From an uncultured Lachnospiraceae bacterium (GTDB taxonomy: Bacteria; Bacillota; Clostridia; Lachnospirales; Lachnospiraceae), in NCBI GenBank assembly GCA_910583815.1, contig CAJTZB010000015.1, forward strand, positions 10,230-24,881: 14,652 nucleotides of DNA. The letters are read 5' to 3'. Below, piece by piece: positions 1 to 5,445 of the stretch; position 1 is the stretch's first letter; each line of letters starts with the position of its first letter. Position numbers and translations under genes: made by a program. The notes under the pieces are model-generated. The model saw nothing but the letters and a program-made list of their open reading frames with translations. It was not told where the DNA came from and did not search any database.

Positions 1-66
1 TTCTCCGATGTTTCTCCGATGTTTCTCCGATGTTTCTCCGATGTTTCTCCGATGTTTCTCCGATGT
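1..66. repeat. 11-bp tandem repeat, six copies, at the window edge
   Basis: Six perfect head-to-tail copies of TTCTCCGATGT fill positions 1-66 and the array may continue past the left edge. Read on the minus strand it lies in the residual C-terminal frame of the adjacent AlbA_2-type pseudogene. Because 11 is not a multiple of 3, three units give one 11-residue peptide period (IGETSEKHRRN), with no stop in that frame. Perfect identity implies recent slippage or selection for identity. Confidence 0.95.
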
Positions 67-795
67 CCTTCCATTCCCCTTCTGGTAAAGCTTTGCGATA
101 TAAATTTACTCGAAACATCTCATCAAAAACCTGAAATTCCGGAAACGGAAGTCTATACTGTTTGGCTGCATCTATAATCCTCCGGACACCAGTTCCCCAT
201 GCTTCTACAAGCCCCATCTGATTGAATACATTTGCAATCGTTCTGTTCCTTTAAATACTGCACACTGCGTTTTGGAAAATGGAAAATAATCCGATGTCAG
301 CAACACAAATGCATTTGATGCAAGTACGCCATCTCCGCCATTCTTTATCAAGTTCCAATTAATAAGCTGCGCTGTCGTTATCTCACGCCTTGGCAATCCA
401 GCTTCCTCGCGATATTTCACAATATCTTGGCAAAGTTTCTTGATTGACCTTTCTGTTACTTTATAATCGATACATATAAGTTCATCCCACGAAATACGTG
501 TACCCTCCATTTCCAATTCTTTGATTTTCTCTGGATGAGCCGGCCTGGATGTCCCTGCCACACGGATATAAGTTCCTGCATCTTTTCCTTTTGATTTTAA
601 ATAATATGGCCGATTTGGTCCCGGCAATATAGTAACAACAATCACGGTTTTCCCATTTATTGTCTGTGGCTCAACATTCGGAACAATCTGTGGTTCGCAA
701 GAATCAGATACCGCATTGGAAATACTATCCATCATCTTCTTGACCTCCTGATTCCTCTGCTTTATGACCTCTGCTAAGGTTTTGTTACACCTCAT
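1..795 (-). pseudogene. Decayed AlbA_2 / ATP-binding transcriptional regulator (Schlafen-like), partial
   Basis: The open frame 795-205 encodes 196 aa resembling the AlbA_2 putative DNA-binding domain of COG2865-type regulators. It shows the NGKTVIVVTILPGPNRPYYL strand region, GTYIRVAGTSRPA, and an ending at VFKGTER. The usual N-terminal core before NQEVKKMMDSIS is absent. After VFKGTER the frame runs into TAG at 205-207. One frame over, from about 240 down to 1, the sequence reads RTIANVFNQMGLVEAWGTG and continues as RRIIDAAKQYRLPFPEF, which is the classic C-terminal end of the same family. The roughly 120 residues normally lying between (the HATPase_c_4-like part) are missing, so an internal deletion with frameshift is inferred. 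The C-terminus ends in the 11-bp tandem repeat and continues beyond the window. Family assignment is by recognition of motifs; loss of function is inferred from two missing segments. Confidence 0.8.
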
Positions 796-816
796 ATAAG
801 GCAGGAACTTCTTCTG

Positions 817-1719
817 TCATTTTCCTCTTTTTCTATTCCATTTTTCCGAAAAACATTCTTTATATGCATTTTTCTTTCTCTCAATAATATATCCGCGTGC
901 CAAGTTACATAATTGTGGAATTTCATTTTGATTGTAGCCATTAATTTCATTCAGTGCAGCACATATTTTATCTTGTCTAAATTTAACATCTACAATTTCA
1001 TTTTCACATTCTTTGATCATTTCTTCACTATATTGTGGAGGCTGACCAAGCTTTTGACATTTTTCATTTTCTATCTTGTAAGCATCAATCAGAGTATTGC
1101 GTAAATTATTGTTTCTAATATCATTAATATAGCAATCTATTTCCTTTAAAACATCAAAAATTCGTTGTCCAATCATCTCATATATCCTTTGAAATTCTGG
1201 CAAAATATTTTGTATCTTACATGGATTTTTACAAACAGAACACCCTGCAGTCATGTAATAAGCATCCGTAAAAAACATTACCTCCAATTTTAGTTTATTG
1301 ATTTTTCCCATTTCTTCCATGATAGAACGGCGTACAGAAGCAACTTCTATAGAATCATATCCCTTCTCTTTAATTGGTAAGCTGTTAAACCATTGAAAAA
1401 CAGTGTTAGGAACAAGCACATTCAACTCACATATTGCTTTCCCCAACTTTTCTTTTTCTTTATCAATTTCTTCTAACACCTTCCCATGCTGATAAATTTT
1501 CCGTCCATCCTTCAGCGTAATCATAACTCCTGCAAGCGTCACGATACTACCAAAATAGTTGCCCGAAAAAACGAACCATACAGAAGCATCCACATTTGGC
1601 ACATTAATATTAATACCAAAATACTCACCCAATGCAATTCCAATATGTAAAAAAAACATAAGAATAAACGGAACAACTATCACAATCAAAATCCATATTT
1701 TAGGGAATTTATTATTCAT
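817..1719 (-). CDS. Orphan two-TM membrane protein with cytoplasmic helical domain
   Basis: Not recognised. The product is 300 aa from the ATG at 1719. An upstream in-frame ATG at 1734 would give 305 aa, but GGAAGG sits 6-9 nt before the 1719 start. Two hydrophobic segments are visible at about residues 8-30 and 46-66. A charged, helix-prone, probably cytoplasmic region follows (KVLEEIDKEKEKLGKAICEL and onward). A short cysteine cluster, CSVCKNPC, lies near residue 160 and could bind a metal. The gene is visibly more AT-rich than the copper and MFS genes to the right, which suggests acquisition. Its neighbours are a broken regulator and a type I toxin, so it sits in an accessory patch. A membrane-anchored sensor or defence role is conceivable but unsupported. 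Confidence 0.75.
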   Translation of the reverse strand: MNNKFPKIWILIVIVVPFILMFFLHIGIALGEYFGININVPNVDASVWFVFSGNYFGSIVTLAGVMITLKDGRKIYQHGKVLEEIDKEKEKLGKAICELNVLVPNTVFQWFNSLPIKEKGYDSIEVASVRRSIMEEMGKINKLKLEVMFFTDAYYMTAGCSVCKNPCKIQNILPEFQRIYEMIGQRIFDVLKEIDCYINDIRNNNLRNTLIDAYKIENEKCQKLGQPPQYSEEMIKECENEIVDVKFRQDKICAALNEINGYNQNEIPQLCNLARGYIIERKKNAYKECFSEKWNRKRGK

Positions 1720-1746
1720 TTCTCTACCTTCCATTTCTTTGATTTT

Positions 1747-1884
1747 CTACCTTCCCTTATATTGTACCATAATACAATTCCTAATAAAACTTATCTTTTG
1801 TAATATATTAGAAAACAGCTTATCAGTCTGCTCGTAAATAGCATAAAGCCGCTTGTCCACCTCTCTATAGGAAAGCAAAAACAT
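1747..1884 (-). CDS. Possible 45-aa small protein
   Basis: A minus-strand frame starting ATG at 1884 encodes 45 aa beginning MFLLSYREVDKRLYAIYEQT and ends at TAG 1747, 13 nt before the nearer ATG of the membrane protein gene. The peptide is amphipathic and charged with no bias against coding. The ribosome binding site is poor (AGGAAGCAAGCAAG) and the frame overlaps the predicted antisense RNA promoter region on the other strand. It may be a remnant of a longer protein. No family recognised. Confidence 0.25.
   Translation of the reverse strand: MFLLSYREVDKRLYAIYEQTDKLFSNILQKISFIRNCIMVQYKGR
1761..1766 (-). promoter_or_regulatory. Extended -10 upstream of the orphan membrane protein
   Basis: The minus strand reads TGGTACAAT here, an extended -10 (TGnTACAAT), about 40 nt ahead of the membrane protein start. 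No good -35 hexamer is found 17 nt upstream (TTTTAT), so recognition would rely on the extended element. The resulting leader would include AAGGGAAGG and then the start-proximal GGAAGG. Confidence 0.35.
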
Positions 1885-1889
1885 CTTGC

Positions 1890-1919
1890 TTGCTTCCTGC
1901 CCCCCAAATGTGCTATATT
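1890..1919 (+). promoter_or_regulatory. Promoter for antisense RNA of the type I toxin
   Basis: On the plus strand TTGCTT (1890-1895) and an extended -10 TGCTATATT (TATATT at 1914-1919) are separated by 18 bp. The layout matches the toxin promoter on the other strand (TTGCCT, 18 bp, TGCTATAGT). It points at the 3' end of the toxin gene, and transcription would begin near 1926. Confidence 0.6.
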
Positions 1920-1925
1920 AAACAT

Positions 1926-2028
1926 TAGAAAAGGGAAAACCATAGAAGCGGTTCTACCCTTTAACAGTTAAAAGCTAACTTTTACATCAGCCGTCACTAT
2001 TGCGAGTAGTGGCGGCTATTTTCTTTTG
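1926..2028 (+). ncRNA. Putative antisense RNA antitoxin of the holin-like toxin
   Basis: A transcript of about 100 nt is inferred from the plus-strand promoter at 1890-1919 and the hairpin plus T-rich tract at 1989-2028. It is complementary to the 3' UTR, the stop codon and the last few codons of the toxin mRNA, as in other type I toxin-antitoxin loci. Its 5' part can fold: AAAGGG (1930-1935) with CCCTTT, enclosing TAGAA-GCGG-TTCTA. No protein frame of interest is present. The existence of this RNA is inferred from DNA signals only. Confidence 0.55.
1989..2028. terminator. Hairpin shared by toxin mRNA and antisense RNA ends
   Basis: AGCCG-T-CACTA (1989-1999) pairs with TAGTG-G-CGGCT (2007-2017) around a 7-nt loop. 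On the plus strand ATTTTCTTTT follows, a usable intrinsic terminator for the antisense RNA. On the minus strand the same stem lies directly after the toxin stop codon but is followed by a weaker sequence, with a second small hairpin (TAAAAG/CTTTTA) 4 nt further on. It is therefore probably bidirectional but stronger on the plus strand. Confidence 0.65.
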
Positions 2029-2117
2029 CCCTTGAAGATTCTGTAACACAATCCTACAAGGGCTGCAATGAATATTCCAATTTGGATTAAATCCGCATAT
2101 GTAACATACATCACCAT
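2016..2117 (-). CDS. Small holin-like toxin of a type I toxin-antitoxin locus (Hol_Tox-like)
   Basis: This short gene encodes 33 aa from ATG 2117, or 31 aa from ATG 2111. The sequence starts MVMYVTYADLIQIGIFIAAL and ends in the basic tail KGKRK. It has one hydrophobic segment over about 19 residues followed by lysines and arginine, typical of the membrane peptides annotated as putative holin-like toxins (PF16935) and related to TxpA/BsrG-type toxins. AAAGGAGGGC precedes it; the spacing favours ATG 2111 (about 9 nt) over 2117 (about 3 nt). The leader can pair this ribosome binding site with GCCCTCC (see regulatory entry). A convergent antisense transcript is predicted over its 3' end. Expected action is depolarisation or damage of the cell's own membrane when the antisense RNA is lost. 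Family recognition is by eye, without a search. Confidence 0.75.
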   Translation of the reverse strand: MVMYVTYADLIQIGIFIAALVGLCYRIFKGKRK

Positions 2118-2118
2118 C

Positions 2119-2158
2119 GCCCTCCTTTCTTTCGTCTGGAGGGCAATTTGAACCCTCC
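2119..2158 (-). promoter_or_regulatory. Shine-Dalgarno sequestering leader of the toxin mRNA, with two competing stems
   Basis: On the minus strand the leader carries GGAGGG (2158-2153), then GCCCTCC (2144-2138), then the ribosome binding site GGAGGGC (2125-2119). The middle segment can pair with either outer one. The 3' pairing is a perfect 7-bp stem with a 12-nt loop that buries the Shine-Dalgarno. The 5' pairing (6 bp, 8-nt loop) frees it. This is direct sequence complementarity; the switch behaviour is inferred. Known type I toxin mRNAs often hide their ribosome binding site until processed. Confidence 0.6.
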
Positions 2159-2210
2159 CAAAATAAGAAGGGCAAAGCCGCCTTTGGCTCTATGGTTTTC
2201 CCATATTGAC

Positions 2211-2240
2211 ACTATAGCATATTTTTTCCCTGTCAGGCAA
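2211..2240 (-). promoter_or_regulatory. Toxin promoter
   Basis: The minus strand has TTGCCT (2240-2235), an 18-bp spacer and TATAGT (2216-2211) with an upstream TGC giving an extended -10. A start near 2204 gives a leader of about 90 nt before the toxin ATG. The leader begins with GGGAAAACCATAGA (2202-2189), which also occurs in the 5' part of the antisense RNA (1933-1946 on the plus strand). Confidence 0.65.
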
Positions 2241-2279
2241 TATTATTCCTAACGGACGTCCAAGAGAACACTGATTTCA

Positions 2280-2870
2280 TCAGCGCTTCCTTAGATAGTC
2301 CGTAATATCCTTTGTCGCCCTTGCAGGCTTATCGCTCATGATTTCCCATACAGGCTCTGGGGTTTGTTCACCGGCAAAATATCTCCGGGCGCAGGCGAGG
2401 ACATGCTGTACATCCTGAGCATCAGACATGGCGTTGTATCCTTCATCATAGATGCTTCCATCTCGCTGCTGTGGAGCCACATCGTCCACCTCTACTTCAA
2501 ACAAGTGTACTTTCTGCTGCTCTTCTTCGCTTTCTTCGCCCCAGTCATAGTCATAGAACCTTTTGCAATTTAAAAGATTGTCGCAGAAATAGTTGCTTTG
2601 CATACGTCCATAGCTATCTGGGAATTCCGTTTTCCGAACAAACTCAAACGCACCTTCTGTCGCCCACTTTGCATAGTCAGACCATTCCCTAAGCCTAAAT
2701 TTGTTTAATACTGCATACATATATTTTGCATTCAGTACCATTCCATAAAAGCAGTCCACGCTTTGCTCCAGTGCCTGGATAAAAGGGGCAGCAAGTTCTG
2801 TATTCTTTTGATAATCCGGTATCAACTCATCCCCAAGCCGTAATGTTTGGCTCATGTGATATAATATCAT
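2280..2870 (-). CDS. DUF2441-like protein
   Basis: A 196-aa soluble protein with no signal peptide or membrane segment. The N-terminus (MILYHMSQTLRLGDELIPDY) and the C-terminal block PVWEIMSDKPARATKDITDY resemble proteins annotated as DUF2441 in Clostridia. The opening YH...T..GD pattern is like that of small domains with an ADP-ribosyltransferase-type fold, but this comparison is weak and no catalytic residues can be assigned. The start is ATG 2870 with AAAGG about 11 nt upstream; a second ATG five codons in is possible. It lies 83 nt downstream of the lipoprotein gene on the same strand, with no obvious terminator between them, so co-transcription is plausible. Biological role unknown. Confidence 0.7.
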   Translation of the reverse strand: MILYHMSQTLRLGDELIPDYQKNTELAAPFIQALEQSVDCFYGMVLNAKYMYAVLNKFRLREWSDYAKWATEGAFEFVRKTEFPDSYGRMQSNYFCDNLLNCKRFYDYDWGEESEEEQQKVHLFEVEVDDVAPQQRDGSIYDEGYNAMSDAQDVQHVLACARRYFAGEQTPEPVWEIMSDKPARATKDITDYLRKR

Positions 2871-2953
2871 GCCATTTTACCTTTCCCAATTTTGTTTTCT
2901 GCTTTCTCTGCTGTATTCAAACCAATTTCCACCTGACCAACAACAAACCATCA

Positions 2954-3964
2954 TTATTTTACAGAGTATGTATAGTTTTTACCATCCACCTTAAAAGAAA
3001 TTGTCAATTCTTCATCATTGGTTGCCATCTCTTCAGGAATCTGGAAAATCCAGTGGACATATTTTGTACATAACGGAAGGATATTTACAAGGCTCGGAGA
3101 ATCGAACATGCTCCGATTGTTATCTTCCGCTGTATAGACATGCGCTTCTGCCTGTTTCAGTTTGGCGGAAACCAGTTTACTTGCTGTTGTCTTTTGAGGC
3201 CTCCTATTTGTATAAGCGATGCAGAAATCCAGAAGTATCTTTCCATCTTCTGCAGGATAGTGGTTATATCCTAGTCCTGAATTTTGAGGCAGCACATCCT
3301 TTGTAAACTCTGAATATTCTACACAGAATTCTGCATCCTCCGTTACTACTATTTCTCCGTCTGCAATGTCTCTGGAATCCTTGCCAGATGCTCTGCTGTC
3401 TTCTCTGCCTGGAACAACTCCCTTGTCTCCGTCCCTCACAATGACCCGGTAATCGTTTCCACGTATGTTTATATTAAGCTCTACCTTACGGCCGCTGTCC
3501 TGCAATTCTTTCGGAACAGCAAAAAAGTAGTATACCTGCCTCGTATCTGATTGCCCTATTTTTACTCTATATGCGAGATCCCAAGAGGTCAGTCCTTCTT
3601 CTTCCTTTACTATATCATCAAATCCATATTCGTACAGACCGGAATAAATCAGTTTTCCTTTCATGATATTGTCTGCACTAATAGTACTGTCCGCAAGGTG
3701 CTGATAGGTAATACCAAGCTCCACATAGGTTTCACCATCGCGCGCTTCATAATAATTTTCCGGATTGTCTGTTATTTCAACCTGATTGACCTGAAATTCA
3801 CAGACACCATCAATCGTGACCGTTTCCCCCACGGTAAGTATCGGAGCAGTGCTTTCCTCCGGCAGCTGTATCTCCGGTTCTCCTTCCGCAGCAGGAGATT
3901 TTGCACAGCCTGCAAAAGAAATAAGCAGAATGAATATAGCCGCCAAGCTTAAATATCTTTTCAT
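2954..3964 (-). CDS. Secreted lipoprotein with two DUF4352-like domains
   Basis: 336 aa. Residues 1-20 form a lipoprotein signal: basic MKRY, a hydrophobic core, then SFAGC with Cys20 as the probable lipidated residue (position -3 is Phe, slightly off consensus). An acidic, proline-containing linker follows. Two similar beta-rich domains then occur, at about residues 40-175 (VGETVTIDGVCEFQVNQVEI opens the first) and 205-336 (EIVVTEDAEFCVEYSEF opens the second). Each has the pattern of an opening beta strand pair, a YVELGI/ILLDFCI strand and a late hydrophobic strand. This is the Telokin/DUF4352 immunoglobulin-like style of extracellular lipoproteins, inferred rather than searched. A serine/arginine/aspartate linker (REDSRASGKDSRDIADGE) joins them. 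The gene has its own promoter (4058-4086) and AAAGGA/AGAGG before ATG 3964. Role unknown, outside the membrane. Confidence 0.75.
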   Translation of the reverse strand: MKRYLSLAAIFILLISFAGCAKSPAAEGEPEIQLPEESTAPILTVGETVTIDGVCEFQVNQVEITDNPENYYEARDGETYVELGITYQHLADSTISADNIMKGKLIYSGLYEYGFDDIVKEEEGLTSWDLAYRVKIGQSDTRQVYYFFAVPKELQDSGRKVELNINIRGNDYRVIVRDGDKGVVPGREDSRASGKDSRDIADGEIVVTEDAEFCVEYSEFTKDVLPQNSGLGYNHYPAEDGKILLDFCIAYTNRRPQKTTASKLVSAKLKQAEAHVYTAEDNNRSMFDSPSLVNILPLCTKYVHWIFQIPEEMATNDEELTISFKVDGKNYTYSVK

Positions 3965-4002
3965 TGCCTCTGATTTCCTTTCTGAAATTCTTTAAAATCC
4001 TC

Positions 4003-4013
4003 AGCGTCGGTGT
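4003..4013 (+). repeat. Partial copy of the dispersed AGCGTCGGTGT element
   Basis: The left half AGCGTCGGTGT of the dispersed palindromic element occurs here in the 5' UTR of the lipoprotein gene, but the right arm is missing (CCTCATCC follows). The same 11 bases begin the copies at 4179, 6807 and 14291, all in the same orientation. Confidence 0.6.
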
Positions 4014-4057
4014 CCTCATCCTATATGATTTCCGGCACTTTCTTGGATACCAGAAAA

Positions 4058-4086
4058 ATTATAGCATATGCTCTGATTTGTGGCAA
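4058..4086 (-). promoter_or_regulatory. Promoter of the lipoprotein gene
   Basis: TTGCCA (4086-4081), a 17-bp spacer and TATAAT (4063-4058) preceded by ATGC (extended -10) on the minus strand. It lies about 95 nt ahead of the lipoprotein start at 3964. Confidence 0.75.
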
Positions 4087-4178
4087 TGCAAAATATAAGT
4101 TTATCATTTTGAAGCAGAAAGCTGCTCATCTTTTGACAACAAAACAAGAATTATTAATAGCATTGCCAGACAGATGCT

Positions 4179-4198
4179 AGCGTCGGTGTACAGATGCT
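4179..4198 (+). repeat. Dispersed palindromic element, copy 2
   Basis: AGCGTC-GGTGTACA-GATGCT forms a stem with one G-T pair around the conserved 8-nt loop; with the flanking CT and AG the stem grows to 8 bp. It is bounded by an 11-bp direct repeat ACAGATGCTAG (4170-4180 and 4190-4200). It lies just after the DUF1905 stop codon on that gene's strand, so it could also work as a weak terminator there. Confidence 0.75.
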
Positions 4199-4218
4199 AG
4201 TATTCCCTTTTATCTCTT

Positions 4219-4506
4219 CTACTCCCTCTCCTTTACCGTCACCCACACTTTATCCCCCGGCTGTTTTCCAATCTTTGAGCGGATGTCTTTTCTTATTCCA
4301 ATAATGTAGCAGATACTTCCGTCTGCATTCTTCACTCCCATATTTACAACACTGCCGTCATATGGTTCACCATCGAATGTAACATGCACTTTTGCCCTTC
4401 CTTTGCCAAACTCTGTCCTGACGTCATAAGGGAAAATCACATATGCACCGCCTTTTTTATCTGCCTCATAAACCAGAGATTCATATTCATATAGTTTTTC
4501 ATTCAT
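4219..4506 (-). CDS. DUF1905 domain protein
   Basis: 95 aa. The sequence YVIFPYDVRTEFGKGRAKVH, VTFDGEPYDGSVVNMG and IIGIRKDIRSKIGKQPGDKV follows the DUF1905 (PF08922) pattern across nearly the whole protein, so this is a single-domain small cytoplasmic protein of usual length. ATG 4506 is chosen because GGAGG sits 8 nt upstream; a GTG at 4515 would overlap that same site and is unlikely. It lies downstream of the MFS-GDPD operon with a hairpin between, so it may have partly separate expression. Biochemical role of the family is not established; some homologues are fused to YdeI-like domains. Confidence 0.85.
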   Translation of the reverse strand: MNEKLYEYESLVYEADKKGGAYVIFPYDVRTEFGKGRAKVHVTFDGEPYDGSVVNMGVKNADGSICYIIGIRKDIRSKIGKQPGDKVWVTVKERE

Positions 4507-4537
4507 TGTCTGCACCTCCTAAAATTGTTCCATACAG

Positions 4538-4578
4538 AATAAAGCCACCTGATAAGGGCATAACCTTTACCAAGTGGC
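4538..4578 (-). terminator. Hairpin after the GDPD gene
   Basis: On the minus strand a 15-position stem starts GCCACTTGGTAAAGG (4578-4564) and closes with CCCTTATCAGGTGGC (4558-4544), containing two G-T pairs and one mismatch. TTTATT follows. The T tract is poor, so termination may be partial, allowing read-through into the DUF1905 gene. Confidence 0.55.
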
Positions 4579-4612
4579 AATCATCATTGCTTCTATCTTC
4601 TGTGCTGTTTCC

Positions 4613-5428
4613 TCATCCTTTTTCAGCCTTGAATCCTTCAAAGATAAACAGGTCAAAATCCGGCTTGCTGTTTTCAAGCTCCTCTTTGGAACGAATTGTC
4701 CACGCCACGCTCAATGCCCTATAGAGATACCGGCAAAGCCGTCTGGAAATATTGTTTTTATGATGATGGTCATACGCAATAAAATCCGGTTTCCCTACAA
4801 AATTATAGAGCAGATAGTGCAGCAGAGCCTCATAAAAACGCTCTCTGCGCTCTTCTGTATGAAAGCAGGCAGAAAGCTGCCCACGAACCACATTTTGGCG
4901 GTGTTTCCTGTACCAGAGCAATGCAAGCGGATGGAAGGATTCGATGCAATAAACGCCTTTATATTCCCGAATCAGGCGGTCTGTCATCTCACATACCACA
5001 CCTGCTTTTTCATGGATTTTGATTTCGATAATCAGCGGCACTTTGCCGTCTACCAACTGAAGGACATCCTCAAGCAGAGGAATCTTCTCTTCCGACTTGC
5101 ACAACCGGAAGCCCTGCAGCTCTTTATAGGTATAATCTCTTACTTTGCCATCCACACCGCAGACTCTGTTCAGTGTCTCATCATGAAATACAACCGGCAT
5201 ACGGTCTTTACTGAGCTGGACATCAAACTCAATGCCATAGCCTGCGTCCACCGCCTTGCGAAAGGCGGCCATAGAATTTTCCGGTGCTGCCCCTTTATTG
5301 TCATGCAGCCCACGATGCGCATAGTGCCAGCCCAAAAGCTGCGAAGCATCTGGCCTGCGAAACATTCTTGGCATAATTGCCAACAGATACAATATAAAAA
5401 TAACTACAATCGCTATGAGCAGTCCCAT
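4613..5428 (-). CDS. Membrane-anchored glycerophosphodiester phosphodiesterase
   Basis: 271 aa. Residues 3-19 form one N-terminal transmembrane segment, then a GDPD TIM-barrel domain. Visible active-site elements are HRG (38-40), PENS with Glu50, EFD with Glu67 and Asp69, and FHD with His82, which are the acid-base and metal ligands of the family; IIEIK supplies a later glutamate. The enzyme would hydrolyse glycerophosphodiesters to glycerol-3-phosphate and an alcohol, metal-dependently, at the membrane. It starts 17 nt after the MFS transporter stop, with GAGGGAG before ATG 5428, so both belong to one operon. The C-terminus ends FEGFKAEKG. One base change in the A/G run at the stop would extend it in another frame by about 16 residues, so a small recent frameshift at the end is possible. 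Confidence 0.9.
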   Translation of the reverse strand: MGLLIAIVVIFILYLLAIMPRMFRRPDASQLLGWHYAHRGLHDNKGAAPENSMAAFRKAVDAGYGIEFDVQLSKDRMPVVFHDETLNRVCGVDGKVRDYTYKELQGFRLCKSEEKIPLLEDVLQLVDGKVPLIIEIKIHEKAGVVCEMTDRLIREYKGVYCIESFHPLALLWYRKHRQNVVRGQLSACFHTEERRERFYEALLHYLLYNFVGKPDFIAYDHHHKNNISRRLCRYLYRALSVAWTIRSKEELENSKPDFDLFIFEGFKAEKG

Positions 5429-5445
5429 TGCTTTCTCCCTCGTTT

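Noticed and set aside
1..66. CRISPR array
   Set aside because: Units are contiguous 11-mers with no spacers, and they lie in a coding frame.
1987..2175. 62-aa minus-strand frame over the toxin locus
   Set aside because: It is out of frame with the recognisable toxin peptide, lacks a ribosome binding site, and its start overlaps the structured leader.
1933..2202. Shared leader sequence as the antisense pairing site (as in the par locus of pAD1)
   Set aside because: The copies are inverted in the DNA, so both RNAs carry the same strand and cannot pair there; pairing must be at the 3' overlap.
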